64,000 nucleotides of DNA, from the NCBI RefSeq assembly GCF_041538045.1, contig NZ_JBGOSE010000001.1:496001-560000 (forward strand). Reading direction: 5' to 3'. Both the position numbers and the translations under genes were made by a program. This document shows positions 8,989-18,017 of the stretch, one piece after another. This stretch comes from Aliiglaciecola sp041538045. GTDB taxonomy: Bacteria > Pseudomonadota > Gammaproteobacteria > Enterobacterales > Alteromonadaceae. The first letter of the stretch is position 1; the number at the start of each line of letters is the position of its first letter. Below the pieces are notes generated by a model. It did not search any database. It saw nothing but the letters and a program-made list of their open reading frames with translations, and was not told where the DNA came from.

Positions 8989-11292
8989 ATGTCACTCAAC
9001 TGCAAGCTAAATAAAATAACTCGAACGATATTTAATGCACGCATTCCAGCGTCTTTGGCCATCGTTTCAGCTATCGCTATCACACCCGTACATGCTCAAG
9101 AAGATGAAGCTGCCGCTGACAGTAAGTCGGGCATTAGTGCAATGTTGGAAAAGATACAAGTTACTGCACGTAAGCGTGAAGAAAGTTTGCAAGAGGCTCC
9201 ATTGTCGTTGACCGCATTTTCTGGGGACGGTCTTGAAGCTAGGGGAATAGAAAATGTTTCTGAAATAGGTGGTGTGACACCTAACCTAACGTATCAGAAT
9301 AGTCCTGGAGCAGGTGGTTCCTCCTCTGTTGCCACTGTGTATATTCGCGGTGTAGGTCAACGAGACTTCTTGGGAACCATCGATAATGGCGTTGGTTTCT
9401 ACGTAGATGGCGTTTATATCGCTCGAACGGTAGGTGCCACTGTTGATTTACTTGACGTTGACCGCGTGGAGGTTCTTCGTGGTCCTCAAGGGACTCTATT
9501 TGGCCGAAATAGTGTGGGTGGTGCTGTAGCACTTTATAGCAAAAAGCCGACAGAAGATTTTGAAGGTTATGTGGATGCAACCATAGGTACTGATTCATTA
9601 GCCAAACTAAAAGTGTCGGTAAACGGTGCACTAACAGATAATCTGTACGGCAACTTTTCAGCCTTAAGTGCGACCCAAGACGGTTATGTAAGTCGTCCAG
9701 CTGGTGGTGATTTAGGTGACGACGATATGTTAGCGTTTCGTGGCTCTGTGCTTTGGGAAGCTTCAGATGACGTTGAAGTAAGTTTAATTCTTGATCACAG
9801 TACCGAAAATGAAAATGGTCCTGCATTTGAAATCGCAGATGCTGGTACCTTAGTAGATGGGTCCTTCGCTGGTTTCTATAACAATGTTTTGCAAACTGAA
9901 ACCTGTGGTTATCCCGCTGGTATCTCTTCTACTGACCCTATTTGTTACAACAATCAATATGCCACTAAAGGCCTGAATTTGGGTACGGCTCCAACTTACT
10001 CAGACACCACAGCTTGGGGCGCGAACTTACAAGTTACTTGGGATATTAATGATAATTTACAGCTAAAGTCGATTACTGCTTATCGTGACTTAGATGCTGA
10101 ATTTGCCCGAGATGCTGATGCATCACCGCTAACGGTAGTACACTTTTACGATTCCTTCGAAGCATCACAGTTTACCCAAGAGATTCAGCTAATGGGTACC
10201 ACTGAAAATGAGAAGTGGAATTGGATTGCCGGTCTATATTACTTTGATGAAGAAGGTAACAATCGGAACATCAATGACTTCGCCATTGCCAACTTCGACA
10301 GTGACAACGACTTCACCACAACAAGCTCGGCGATTTATGCTCAAGCAACCTATAGTTTTACCGAGAAGTTAGATCTTACTGTTGGTCTTAGATATTCCGA
10401 TGAAGAAAAGACCTTTGATCCTAATCAGGTTGTTCTTAGCAACAATATCGGCCTTGAAGATGGTTCGTTACTTCTTCCTTTAGGTTTAAATTCAATTGAC
10501 GTGCAAGAAACCACGCCAATGGTGAATTTAGCCTATAACGCCTCAGATGAGTTGATGGTGTACACCTCTTACACTGAAGGTTTCCGTTCAGGTGGTTTTG
10601 TTCAGCGTATTTTCCCAGCGTTAGATACAGTGCCATCTTTTGGTCCTGAATATGTTGAGTCCTATGAAATTGGTTTCAAATATGACAGCAGCGAAAAACC
10701 TTTCTCGGTTACCGGTGCGGTTTTCCAAATGGATTACACCGACATTCAAGTAAGAACACAAAATCCAGGTTTTGTAGGCTTCTTTGAAGCGAATGTGGGT
10801 AGTGCAGAGATTTCAGGGTTTGAACTAGAATCTAAACTAGCCTTTGCTGATTATTGGTTTATTGAAGCTGCGGTTGGATACACAGACGCGAAATTTACCA
10901 ACATCGATGTTGAGCCTCCTTTGGCGGCTGTTGTAACCGTAGATAGTAAATTTGACCATGTTCCTGAATGGTCAGGTAACATTAGTTTGGCTCGCGATGT
11001 TGAATTTGAAAATGGATCCCTTGTAACGGCTAGGTTGAGTGCAAATTATCATACTGAATATTTTAATAACCCAGATAACAGCGACGGTATCATCACACCA
11101 GAAGTTACCATTGTTGATTTAACTGTTTTATGGCGATCGCCTGATGAAACCTACGGCGTAGACTTTGGACTGAAGAACCTAACGGATGAGAAGTATATCA
11201 CCGCAGGTTACGAGTCTAACGTTGGTACAACTGAGCTCATCAGAGATCGCGGTCGCCAATGGTATGCCTCTTTCAGATACAGCTTTTACTAA
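8989..11292 (+). CDS. TonB-dependent outer-membrane receptor
   Basis: This 767-residue protein has a signal peptide (cleavage near AHAQ-type PVHAQ, residue 36), a TonB box region IQVTARKREESLQEAPLSL, a plug domain with VYIRGVGQRDF and VEVLRGPQGTLFGRNSVGGA, and a long beta-barrel ending in the aromatic YASFRYSFY. It belongs to the large Alteromonadales group of receptors that import plant- or alga-derived organic molecules across the outer membrane. Its position between iacR and the iac transporter, behind a shared operator, suggests indole-3-acetate or a conjugate as cargo. That substrate is inferred from context. Confidence 0.9.
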   Translation: MSLNCKLNKITRTIFNARIPASLAIVSAIAITPVHAQEDEAAADSKSGISAMLEKIQVTARKREESLQEAPLSLTAFSGDGLEARGIENVSEIGGVTPNLTYQNSPGAGGSSSVATVYIRGVGQRDFLGTIDNGVGFYVDGVYIARTVGATVDLLDVDRVEVLRGPQGTLFGRNSVGGAVALYSKKPTEDFEGYVDATIGTDSLAKLKVSVNGALTDNLYGNFSALSATQDGYVSRPAGGDLGDDDMLAFRGSVLWEASDDVEVSLILDHSTENENGPAFEIADAGTLVDGSFAGFYNNVLQTETCGYPAGISSTDPICYNNQYATKGLNLGTAPTYSDTTAWGANLQVTWDINDNLQLKSITAYRDLDAEFARDADASPLTVVHFYDSFEASQFTQEIQLMGTTENEKWNWIAGLYYFDEEGNNRNINDFAIANFDSDNDFTTTSSAIYAQATYSFTEKLDLTVGLRYSDEEKTFDPNQVVLSNNIGLEDGSLLLPLGLNSIDVQETTPMVNLAYNASDELMVYTSYTEGFRSGGFVQRIFPALDTVPSFGPEYVESYEIGFKYDSSEKPFSVTGAVFQMDYTDIQVRTQNPGFVGFFEANVGSAEISGFELESKLAFADYWFIEAAVGYTDAKFTNIDVEPPLAAVVTVDSKFDHVPEWSGNISLARDVEFENGSLVTARLSANYHTEYFNNPDNSDGIITPEVTIVDLTVLWRSPDETYGVDFGLKNLTDEKYITAGYESNVGTTELIRDRGRQWYASFRYSFY

Positions 11293-11318
11293 GCAAATTA
11301 AGCAACTTTATAAAAAAC

Positions 11319-11351
11319 TGAGAAGAATTTGAATACCTCAAATACTTCTCT
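11319..11351 (+). terminator. Hairpin after TonB receptor gene
   Basis: GAGAAGAATTTGA pairs with TCAAATACTTCTC apart from one mismatch, around a five-base loop, and a T-rich stretch follows. It sits 28 bases after the stop codon. Confidence 0.5.
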
Positions 11352-11461
11352 TCGTTCGCTTGCGATGTCAATCAATTGTTTTAAACGAGCAATTTAAACA
11401 GCGCAGGTTTCATCGAATATTTTTTACAAAGTGAATTCACGTGCTAATTAAAGAGTAATGT

Positions 11462-12769
11462 ATGAAAGATGAACAACCTATGCAAACGTTTGAGCATATA
11501 TTGGATGATGGAAAGTTATCCTCTACCCAAATACTTGTCGTATTAATTTCATTTTTACTAATGATTTTAGACGGCTTCGATATCACTTCAATGTCCTTTG
11601 TAGCACAGCGCGTAAGCGAACAATTGCAAATAAGCCCCACTAATCTAGGGCTGGTTTTCAGTGTTACTCTGGCTGGCATGATGTTAGGTGCGATGTTAAT
11701 TGCACCTTATGCAGACAAAATCGGTAGACGAAAAATGTTGATTGCCAGTGTTATTGCAATTGGCTTATCAATGTTTTTGACGGGTTTGGTTACTGAATTT
11801 TGGCAATTAGCTTTTCTGCGCACTATTACAGGTTTAGGTGTGGGAAGCATGTTAGCCAATATCACCGCATTAACCTCGGAATATACCCCAACTAAATATC
11901 GCAGTTTTAGTGTGGCTATTATTTCCGCAGGCTTTCCTTTAGGAGCAACTATCGGCGGTATTATTGTCGTGCCAATTTTACCAACTTATGGATGGCAAAT
12001 TGTGTTCTTCAGTTTGGGAATCGCGACTTTAGTTATGGCAGTTGTGGTGTATTGCTTGGTTCCCGAATCATTGCAGTTTTTGAAAACCCAAGGGACGGAT
12101 AATGCTTTAAAGCAAGTGAATGGATTGCTGGTTAAAATGCAACGCAATCCCATTAGTGAATTTGTTGTAGATAGCCAAATTAAAATTAACAAAGCCAGTG
12201 TATTAACATTATTGAGCCCACAATTTAGAACTAAAACAATACAGCTATGGTTAACATTCTTATTTGTGTTTATCTCCCTTTACTTTCTATTAAGTTGGTT
12301 ACCCAAACTCATTATAAATGAAGGGCTAAGTGAATCAGACAGCGTATTTTCTGCGGTTGCACTAAACGGCGGAGGTGTGGTCGGTTCCCTTCTTTTGGGT
12401 TGGTTTGCGGCAAACTTTGGGTTGACCAAGTTAATCGGTATCTTCCTGTCAATATCTGGACTGGCCATGCTTTCATTTGGCCTGTTGTTTGAATATATGA
12501 ATTTGTTTGTTCTGCTGTTTATCATCGGTTTTCTATTGCTCGGTGCCTACGTTGGCCTTTATTCAGCATCGGCAAAAATGTATCCAACGGAGGTACGAGC
12601 AACAGGTATTGGGTGGGCGTTAGGCCTAGGACGGTTTGGTGCTGTTATCGGCCCATACATTGGCGGTCTATTAATTACTTATGGTTTTAGTATGCAGCTC
12701 AATTTTGCAGTCTTTGCGATGCCATTGATATTAGCTGCGGTCTTTGTTTTCCAATTAAAAGTTCGCTGA
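11462..12769 (+). CDS. MFS transporter, aromatic acid:H+ symporter (AAHS) type
   Basis: The protein has 435 residues with 12 predicted membrane helices. TM1 carries DGFDITSMSF, the Asp-Gly-Phe-Asp signature typical of aromatic-acid symporters such as PcaK and BenK. The loop between TM2 and TM3 has ADKIGRRKM, and the second half has GRFGAVIGPYIGG. Such carriers take aromatic carboxylates across the inner membrane. Located between the TonB receptor and iacH, it is the likely indole-3-acetate importer. A perfect GTGAATTCAC palindrome lies 21 bases before the start, but no TTAC-N12-GTAA site was seen there. Confidence 0.85.
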   Translation: MKDEQPMQTFEHILDDGKLSSTQILVVLISFLLMILDGFDITSMSFVAQRVSEQLQISPTNLGLVFSVTLAGMMLGAMLIAPYADKIGRRKMLIASVIAIGLSMFLTGLVTEFWQLAFLRTITGLGVGSMLANITALTSEYTPTKYRSFSVAIISAGFPLGATIGGIIVVPILPTYGWQIVFFSLGIATLVMAVVVYCLVPESLQFLKTQGTDNALKQVNGLLVKMQRNPISEFVVDSQIKINKASVLTLLSPQFRTKTIQLWLTFLFVFISLYFLLSWLPKLIINEGLSESDSVFSAVALNGGGVVGSLLLGWFAANFGLTKLIGIFLSISGLAMLSFGLLFEYMNLFVLLFIIGFLLLGAYVGLYSASAKMYPTEVRATGIGWALGLGRFGAVIGPYIGGLLITYGFSMQLNFAVFAMPLILAAVFVFQLKVR

Positions 12770-12855
12770 TGACAACTTTTATAGTCAGTTAATAGTTATT
12801 GGCTATCCATCTATTTTCTAATTCTGTAGTCGCTTAAAAAAGTAACCAAGTTTTT

Positions 12856-12875
12856 GTACATGATTATTTTAGGAT
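12856..12875. promoter_or_regulatory. Degenerate second IacR site (site D)
   Basis: TACATGATTATT at 12857-12868 is the exact inverted copy of AATAATCATGTA inside site C (12912-12923). The outer arms differ from TTAC/GTAA. It may be a weak auxiliary site allowing looping or cooperative binding about 50 bases upstream. Confidence 0.35.
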
Positions 12876-12904
12876 ATTTATCATTAAAATATTTACATTA
12901 ATAT

Positions 12905-12937
12905 TTACTTGAATAATCATGTAATATAAATTAGTAT
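12905..12937 (+). promoter_or_regulatory. iacH operon promoter overlapped by predicted IacR operator, site C
   Basis: The operator TTACTTGAATAATCATGTAA spans 12905-12924. Its bases 5-10 form a -35 box TTGAAT (12909-12914), and after exactly 17 bases comes TAGTAT (12932-12937). The register of operator and -35 box is identical to that at the TonB-receptor promoter. Confidence 0.6.
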
Positions 12938-12974
12938 TTTAACATTAGCATTCGAAACCAAGGCATTCATTACG

Positions 12975-14120
12975 ATGTGTGTATTTACCAAAAAATTTGA
13001 AATTGGCACAAATATCCAATTGGTTGCGGGTATCAAAGACAATATTGATGTTGCCGGTTATGTCACTGAAGCTGGCAGCCAAGTATTTAGTCAAAATGCC
13101 AGCGCCACGGAACATGCCGACGTCGTTAAAAACATGTTGTCATCTGGTGTGAAATTGGTTGGTAAGCTCAATATGCACGAATTGGCATACGGCATGACCG
13201 GCGTTAACCCTCATCTAGGCACGCCTATTAACTATTTATATCCAGATTATATCACTGGTGGATCATCGAGTGGATGTGCCGTTGCAGTTGCTGAAATGAA
13301 AGTGGATTTCAGTATCGGTACAGATACCGGTGGTTCAATTCGAGTGCCGGCTGCATGTTGTGGTGTTTTCGGTTTTAAACCCACTTTTGGTCGAGTGAGT
13401 CGTAAAGGTGTGGTGCCTGCTGAGTCAACTCTGGATTGTGTCGGTCCGTTAGCGTTTAGCGTGGATGATTTAATTGATGGAATGCGTTGTATTGATAATA
13501 CCTTTGCGAGTATTTCTATTAACAGACCCATTAAATTGGCTCGTGTAGAGGTAAGCGCAGAAGCTAAAATTAATCAGTTAGTTGATGCGGCCATCAACTT
13601 GGACGGCATCCAACTAACTAACACCTCTTTAGATCTTTTAGATGACGCTTTTGATGCAGCATTGAAACTCATGAATTTTGAAATGTGGCAAACGTTTGGT
13701 GATTTAGTCAATACCGGCAAATTAGGTAGTGATATTCAAATGAGATTGCAAGAGGCAAGTGAAATTGATTCCAAAATCGTCTCTGAGGCGGAAATGGTAA
13801 GACACCAATTTAGCCAGCAAGTCGACAATGCTTTACGTGGAGTTGATGCTCTCGTATTACCTACACTTGCTTCTTTTCCTCTCAAACGAGGGGATGCATT
13901 AGCAGGTAAAAATGACCTTTCAATTAGCTCTCTAACCAGGCCTTTCAATTTATCTGGGCATCCAGCAATTACCATTCCGTTAACTAATAAGTTGGGGAAA
14001 CCAGTGGGGATGCAACTCGTGGGCGCCAAAGGTAATGATGAACTACTGTGCGAAATTGCAAAAAAATTAAGCTATTCGAATAACAACAACACTGAAAGTG
14101 TGGAGAAAGACGATGTATAA
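12975..14120 (+). CDS. iacH: Amidase-signature family protein, IacH-like
   Basis: This 381-residue amidase-signature hydrolase keeps the complete Ser-cisSer-Lys triad: Lys21 in GIKDNIDVAG, the cis-Ser in GGSSSG (about 97) and the nucleophile in GTDTGGSIRVPA (about 121). It is shorter than the 450-500 residues usual in the family. In known iac operons an amidase gene of this type is iacH, and its exact step in indole-3-acetate breakdown is not firmly settled. Here it is the first gene of the operon, as in the Acinetobacter order H-A-B-I-C-D-E-F-G. Its stop codon overlaps the start of iacA. Confidence 0.82.
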   Translation: MCVFTKKFEIGTNIQLVAGIKDNIDVAGYVTEAGSQVFSQNASATEHADVVKNMLSSGVKLVGKLNMHELAYGMTGVNPHLGTPINYLYPDYITGGSSSGCAVAVAEMKVDFSIGTDTGGSIRVPAACCGVFGFKPTFGRVSRKGVVPAESTLDCVGPLAFSVDDLIDGMRCIDNTFASISINRPIKLARVEVSAEAKINQLVDAAINLDGIQLTNTSLDLLDDAFDAALKLMNFEMWQTFGDLVNTGKLGSDIQMRLQEASEIDSKIVSEAEMVRHQFSQQVDNALRGVDALVLPTLASFPLKRGDALAGKNDLSISSLTRPFNLSGHPAITIPLTNKLGKPVGMQLVGAKGNDELLCEIAKKLSYSNNNNTESVEKDDV

Positions 14121-15261
14121 AAATTCAATGGATATGACCCAGTGGGGTGGACAAGAAAAAGTAAGTGCTCTACTTGCTGATATTCGCGCCCGTAGAGGCG
14201 AATTCGAAGAACAGCGTTTTATTTCAAATGATGTTGTTGAAAAGTTCAAAGACATTGGGATTTACCGCTCTTTTGTACCAGAAAGTTTTGGTGGCAGCGG
14301 TAAAACGCCTAGCGAGTTTTTAAAGGCAATTGAAACGATTTCTACTGCCGATGGTTCCGCTGGCTGGGTCGCTAGTTTCGGTATGAACCCCGCGTATTTA
14401 GCCGCGTTACCAATGGATACCCTTAAAGAAGTTTGGAAAGATTCTGCGGATATAGTCTTTGCAGGAGGTATTTTCCCTCCACAAAAAGCGAAAAAAGTCA
14501 CTGGAGGATACATCGTCAATGGTCGTTGGCAATTTGCCAGTGGTTGCATGGGCGCTTCATTATTAGGTGTCGGTGTCATGCCAGATGATGGCAGCAAGCT
14601 ACCTAAAATGGCGGTGATGCCTGCACATAAGGTCAAAATTGAAAAAACCTGGGATGTTCATGGCATGGTGGGGACGGGCAGTTTCGATTTAATAGTTGAA
14701 GACGTGTTTGTACCTGAGGAATGGACTTTTGTTCGTGGCGGCACGCCAACGGTTGATACACCGTTTTTCAAATACCCTTCATTGTCTTTTGCGGCACAGG
14801 TTTTGTCGGTTACCGCATTAGGTATTGCTCGTGACGCCATTAATGTCGTGGTGAACTCTGCGAAAAATCGTAAATCAGTGACCGGAGCACCGAATTTAGG
14901 AGAGCGTCATTATGCACAAATCGATATCGCTAAAGCGGAAGCGAAAGTGCGTTCTTCAAGAGCGTTCTTTTACGAAGCAACAGACGAGGTCTGGGATGTG
15001 ATCATGCAAGGTGATGAGCCGAGCAAGGATCAGATTAGCCTAATTCGCTTGGCGACTACAAATGTGGCAAGAGAGTGTGCTGAAGCCACTCGCATTGCTT
15101 ATCAGTTGTCGGGCATGCAAGGTGCCTATGTAGATCACCCCTTATCTCACTGTTTGAGAGATGCACATTTGGTAACCCAACATGCCTTTATGGGCGAGGT
15201 TACTTATCAAAATGCGGGGGCAATCATGTTCGGACACCCACCATTCCCTGGTTATCTATAA
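14113..15261 (+). CDS. iacA: Flavin-dependent monooxygenase of acyl-CoA dehydrogenase fold, IacA-like
   Basis: This 382-residue protein has the acyl-CoA dehydrogenase/HpaH C2-like fold, with GIYRSFVPESFGGSG near the N-terminus, TADGSAGWVASFG and a C-terminal helical domain ending in SHCLRDAHLVTQHAF. Such group D oxygenases use reduced flavin from a separate reductase. IacA starts indole-3-acetate oxidation, and IacG would be its reductase partner. ATG 14113 is chosen because GGAGA lies at 14102-14106; it overlaps the iacH stop by eight bases, implying translational coupling. A GTG at 14098 is the alternative start. Confidence 0.85.
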   Translation: MYKNSMDMTQWGGQEKVSALLADIRARRGEFEEQRFISNDVVEKFKDIGIYRSFVPESFGGSGKTPSEFLKAIETISTADGSAGWVASFGMNPAYLAALPMDTLKEVWKDSADIVFAGGIFPPQKAKKVTGGYIVNGRWQFASGCMGASLLGVGVMPDDGSKLPKMAVMPAHKVKIEKTWDVHGMVGTGSFDLIVEDVFVPEEWTFVRGGTPTVDTPFFKYPSLSFAAQVLSVTALGIARDAINVVVNSAKNRKSVTGAPNLGERHYAQIDIAKAEAKVRSSRAFFYEATDEVWDVIMQGDEPSKDQISLIRLATTNVARECAEATRIAYQLSGMQGAYVDHPLSHCLRDAHLVTQHAFMGEVTYQNAGAIMFGHPPFPGYL

Positions 15262-15319
15262 GTCAGTATTTAAAACTTAATTAATAAAAAAATAATAAAC
15301 CCCATTGGAGGAAAATATT

Positions 15320-15679
15320 ATGAGTGAATCAACTTCCCATCGCGTCTTGTTTTGTATCGGTGTCAATCAAAATTTTATGGACTCTACTAAAGAAGTCATG
15401 GGTGATGTTTGGCAAGCTTTTAGTGCCATGATGAAAGGCATTTCAGATCTACCTGGCGTTAACGTGCTAGGGATTATGGATGATGATCGCATTCAAGTTG
15501 GCCCATCAGCGTCAGCTCCATGGACAGCTTATATCATGGCCGATGTTCCAGATCTTGAAAGCGTTATTGCTGGTTGTGATTTTTTCCGTTCCACCCCAGT
15601 TGGCGACGGCACTTATAGCCTGTGGAAGTACTGCAAGGTAGAAGCGCGTATTGGCCGTGAACTTGTTGTTCCAAGCTAG
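15320..15679 (+). CDS. iacB: Small conserved protein, IacB-like
   Basis: This is a 119-residue protein without a recognised catalytic motif. It is soluble, rich in short hydrophobic strands (RVLFCIGV, WTAYIMADV) and could adopt a ferredoxin-like alpha-beta fold; that fold is a guess. The order iacA-small protein-SnoaL-like-dioxygenase matches iacA-B-I-C of known auxin-degrading operons, so I assign iacB by position and size. ATG 15320 follows GGAGG with good spacing, and an upstream TTG overlaps that ribosome site. Confidence 0.7.
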   Translation: MSESTSHRVLFCIGVNQNFMDSTKEVMGDVWQAFSAMMKGISDLPGVNVLGIMDDDRIQVGPSASAPWTAYIMADVPDLESVIAGCDFFRSTPVGDGTYSLWKYCKVEARIGRELVVPS

Positions 15680-15697
15680 ATATTGGATATCGCACCT

Positions 15698-16219
15698 ATG
15701 ATTTCGTTACAACAACTAGAGACATTACAGCAACGACTCTCAATCTTAGAGAATGAGAAAAGAGTGAGTGCTTGCATGAATAAATACATGCACCTGTGTG
15801 ACGATTTAGCGCCGGGCTTTGAGCTTAAAAACTTGCTGGATCTTTTTACTGAAGATGCCATTTGGGAAGGTAAAGGGCAGCGCTACGCCAAAACATTTGG
15901 TCGTTATGAAGGTAAAGACGCAATTCAAGCAATGTTTGCTAAATATGCCACTTTACCAGGGCATTTTAATTTAAATGTGCATCTTTTGGGTAATGAAGTC
16001 ATCACCGTTGACGGTGACAAGGGGACAGGGTCATGGCTACTCATGCAGCCTTCAGATTTTGTTGATGGTCGTTCACAACTGAGTTGCGCAAAAATTACCG
16101 CTACTTTTAAGTTAACGGAACAGACTTGCCAAATTTCCCATTTTGTTACAGAAAATAAATTCAGTCGTCCTATGGCTAAGCCATGGGATAACAGCGCGGC
16201 ATTGCCAGTGCCAGAATAG
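15698..16219 (+). CDS. iacI: SnoaL/NTF2-like protein, IacI-like
   Basis: This 173-residue protein has a SnoaL-like (NTF2 cone) domain: MNKYMHLCDDL, then LFTEDAIWEG, GKDAIQAMF and ISHFVTENKF. NTF2-fold proteins of this type act as isomerases, cyclases or small-subunit homologues in aromatic degradation. IacI occupies the same place in known iac clusters, but its reaction is not settled. The ATG at 15698 is preferred over a TTG at 15683, though neither has a strong ribosome site. The dioxygenase gene starts eight bases after the stop. Confidence 0.75.
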   Translation: MISLQQLETLQQRLSILENEKRVSACMNKYMHLCDDLAPGFELKNLLDLFTEDAIWEGKGQRYAKTFGRYEGKDAIQAMFAKYATLPGHFNLNVHLLGNEVITVDGDKGTGSWLLMQPSDFVDGRSQLSCAKITATFKLTEQTCQISHFVTENKFSRPMAKPWDNSAALPVPE

Positions 16220-16227
16220 GACTACTT

Positions 16228-17514
16228 ATGACTACAGAAATTAAAGTAAAAAACCTTAACAGTACTGCTGATTTGGTACTGGAAGATAGAGTGCATAAAT
16301 CCTTGTACTCAGACCCGGAAATTTTCGACGAAGAATTGGATAAAATCTTTAACAACACTTGGGTATGGGTTGCCCATGAAAGTGAAGTGCCAGAAGCTGG
16401 TTCATATAAAACAGCATCTATCGGTCGCCAACCAGTCATTGTGGTGCGTGATCGTAAAAAGAACATCCATGTGATGCTTAATCGTTGTCGTCACAGAGGG
16501 GCAACGGTTTGTGAAGGTAAATCAGGCAAAACCAAAGCCTTTACCTGCCCGTATCATGGCTGGGGTTATGGCTTGGATGGCAGTTTACGTGCCTTACCAA
16601 AACCAGAAGAATATGAAAATATTCTAGATAAAGCCGAATTCGGACTCGTTAAAGTTCGCACAGAATCCTATAACGGTATGATTTTCGCGACCCTAAAAGA
16701 CGATTTAGAATCCCTAGACGAACATTTAGGTGGCGCGAAAAAGTGGATCGACCTATTTATGAAGCAAGGCGGTGGTTATCCATTGCAAACCCTGGGTGAT
16801 CATAGATTCAGATTCCCAGGTAACTGGAAAATCCAGCTTGAGAACACCACAGATGCTTATCATTTCCCCATAGTGCATAAGTCATTTATCGCTTCTGTTG
16901 ATGAAGAAGCCGCTGAAGTATTTGATTTCCTTGACGGTGAAGGTTACGTAGAAGACTTAGGCAATGGTCACAGTGTAATGGTGATGATCCCTGAGTTGGT
17001 CGATCTAGAAGAAAATCTCGATGAGCCTATTCCTGAGCGTTTTGAAGATTTGGCAAAAAGCTTAGCCGATGAAGGCCACTCTGACGAAGAAGTTCGTCGT
17101 TTAGTTAGAGCGGTAGGTGGTAGCGGATTTAATTTGAACCTGTTCCCGAATATTGCTTGTTCAATGGCATTTTTCCGTAATCTAGTGCCCATTAGCGTTA
17201 ACGAAACTGAAATTCATCATATCGCCATTGGTGGTAAAGGTGCACCAGAAGCATTCAACCAAAAACGTATTCGCTTGCATGAACATTTCCAAGGGCCTAT
17301 GGGCTTTGGTACACCAGATGATGGTGAAGCTTGGGAACGTGTTCAAGCTGGTTCAATTGCTGGAACAGACGGTTGGATCATGGTGAATCGTGGCATGTCC
17401 AAATTATCAACTTCTGCTGACGGCAATGTTAAAGGAGCGGTTTGCTCTGAAACCGGCATGCGCGCAGCTTATCAGAAGTACAAAAAAATGATGTCTGTGG
17501 AAAGCGGAAAATAA
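16228..17514 (+). CDS. iacC: Rieske aromatic-ring-hydroxylating dioxygenase, large subunit, IacC-like
   Basis: This 428-residue alpha subunit has Rieske [2Fe-2S] ligands Cys87-x-His89 and Cys107-x2-His110 (RCRHRGATVC and CPYHGWGYGLDG). The mononuclear iron site is DAYHFPIVH, with Asp209, His212 and His217. It would act as an alpha-beta oxygenase with the next gene and receive electrons from iacF. In the iac pathway this oxygenase acts after IacA/IacE on an oxidised indole-acetate intermediate on the way to catechol. An eight-base gap to iacI and an eleven-base gap to iacD support one operon. Confidence 0.9.
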   Translation: MTTEIKVKNLNSTADLVLEDRVHKSLYSDPEIFDEELDKIFNNTWVWVAHESEVPEAGSYKTASIGRQPVIVVRDRKKNIHVMLNRCRHRGATVCEGKSGKTKAFTCPYHGWGYGLDGSLRALPKPEEYENILDKAEFGLVKVRTESYNGMIFATLKDDLESLDEHLGGAKKWIDLFMKQGGGYPLQTLGDHRFRFPGNWKIQLENTTDAYHFPIVHKSFIASVDEEAAEVFDFLDGEGYVEDLGNGHSVMVMIPELVDLEENLDEPIPERFEDLAKSLADEGHSDEEVRRLVRAVGGSGFNLNLFPNIACSMAFFRNLVPISVNETEIHHIAIGGKGAPEAFNQKRIRLHEHFQGPMGFGTPDDGEAWERVQAGSIAGTDGWIMVNRGMSKLSTSADGNVKGAVCSETGMRAAYQKYKKMMSVESGK

Positions 17515-17525
17515 GGAGCGATAAA

Positions 17526-18008
17526 ATGAAATTAGATACGCAATTATTAGCCGACGTCACTGCTTTTCTCAATATTGAAGCAGATATGCTAGATAACAAA
17601 GAATACCAGCAGTGGTTAGATCTATGGCTTGAAACCGGATTGTACATTGTTCCTGTTGACCATAATGCCACCGATTTCGCCAATACCTTAAACGTTGCTT
17701 ATGATGACAATGAAATGCGCAAATTGCGTATTGAACGTTTAACCAGCGGCGATGCTATTTCAACTCAATTAGGTGAAAAAACCGTGCGTACCATGTCGCG
17801 TTTTCGGATCCTAGATGATATCGACGGTTTTGTAAGGGTGCGTTGTGCATACAGTTTATACGAGAACAACAAAAACGGACTACGTTGTTACCCTGCGAAT
17901 TTGCAATTCAAATTAGTTCGCGACGGTGGCAGTTTTAAAATTGCTGAAAAGATCGTCAAAGTGATGAAATCAAGCCAACATCTGACGACTGTCAATTACT
18001 TGTTCTAA
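17526..18008 (+). CDS. iacD: Ring-hydroxylating dioxygenase small subunit, IacD-like
   Basis: This is a 160-residue beta subunit of the SnoaL-like cone fold. The N-terminal ADVTAFLNIEADMLDNKEYQ and the later LRIERLTSGDAIST and MSRFRILDD are typical of benzoate/naphthalene-dioxygenase small subunits, which give the alpha3-beta3 scaffold but no metal ligands. AAGGAG precedes its start, and SDR gene iacE starts nine bases after the stop. Confidence 0.88.
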   Translation: MKLDTQLLADVTAFLNIEADMLDNKEYQQWLDLWLETGLYIVPVDHNATDFANTLNVAYDDNEMRKLRIERLTSGDAISTQLGEKTVRTMSRFRILDDIDGFVRVRCAYSLYENNKNGLRCYPANLQFKLVRDGGSFKIAEKIVKVMKSSQHLTTVNYLF

Positions 18009-18017
18009 GGAGACACT

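Noticed and set aside
9281..9826. 181-codon minus-strand frame inside the TonB receptor gene
   Set aside because: It is antisense to a well-conserved plug-domain coding region and has a His/Arg/Leu-rich composition without domain features.
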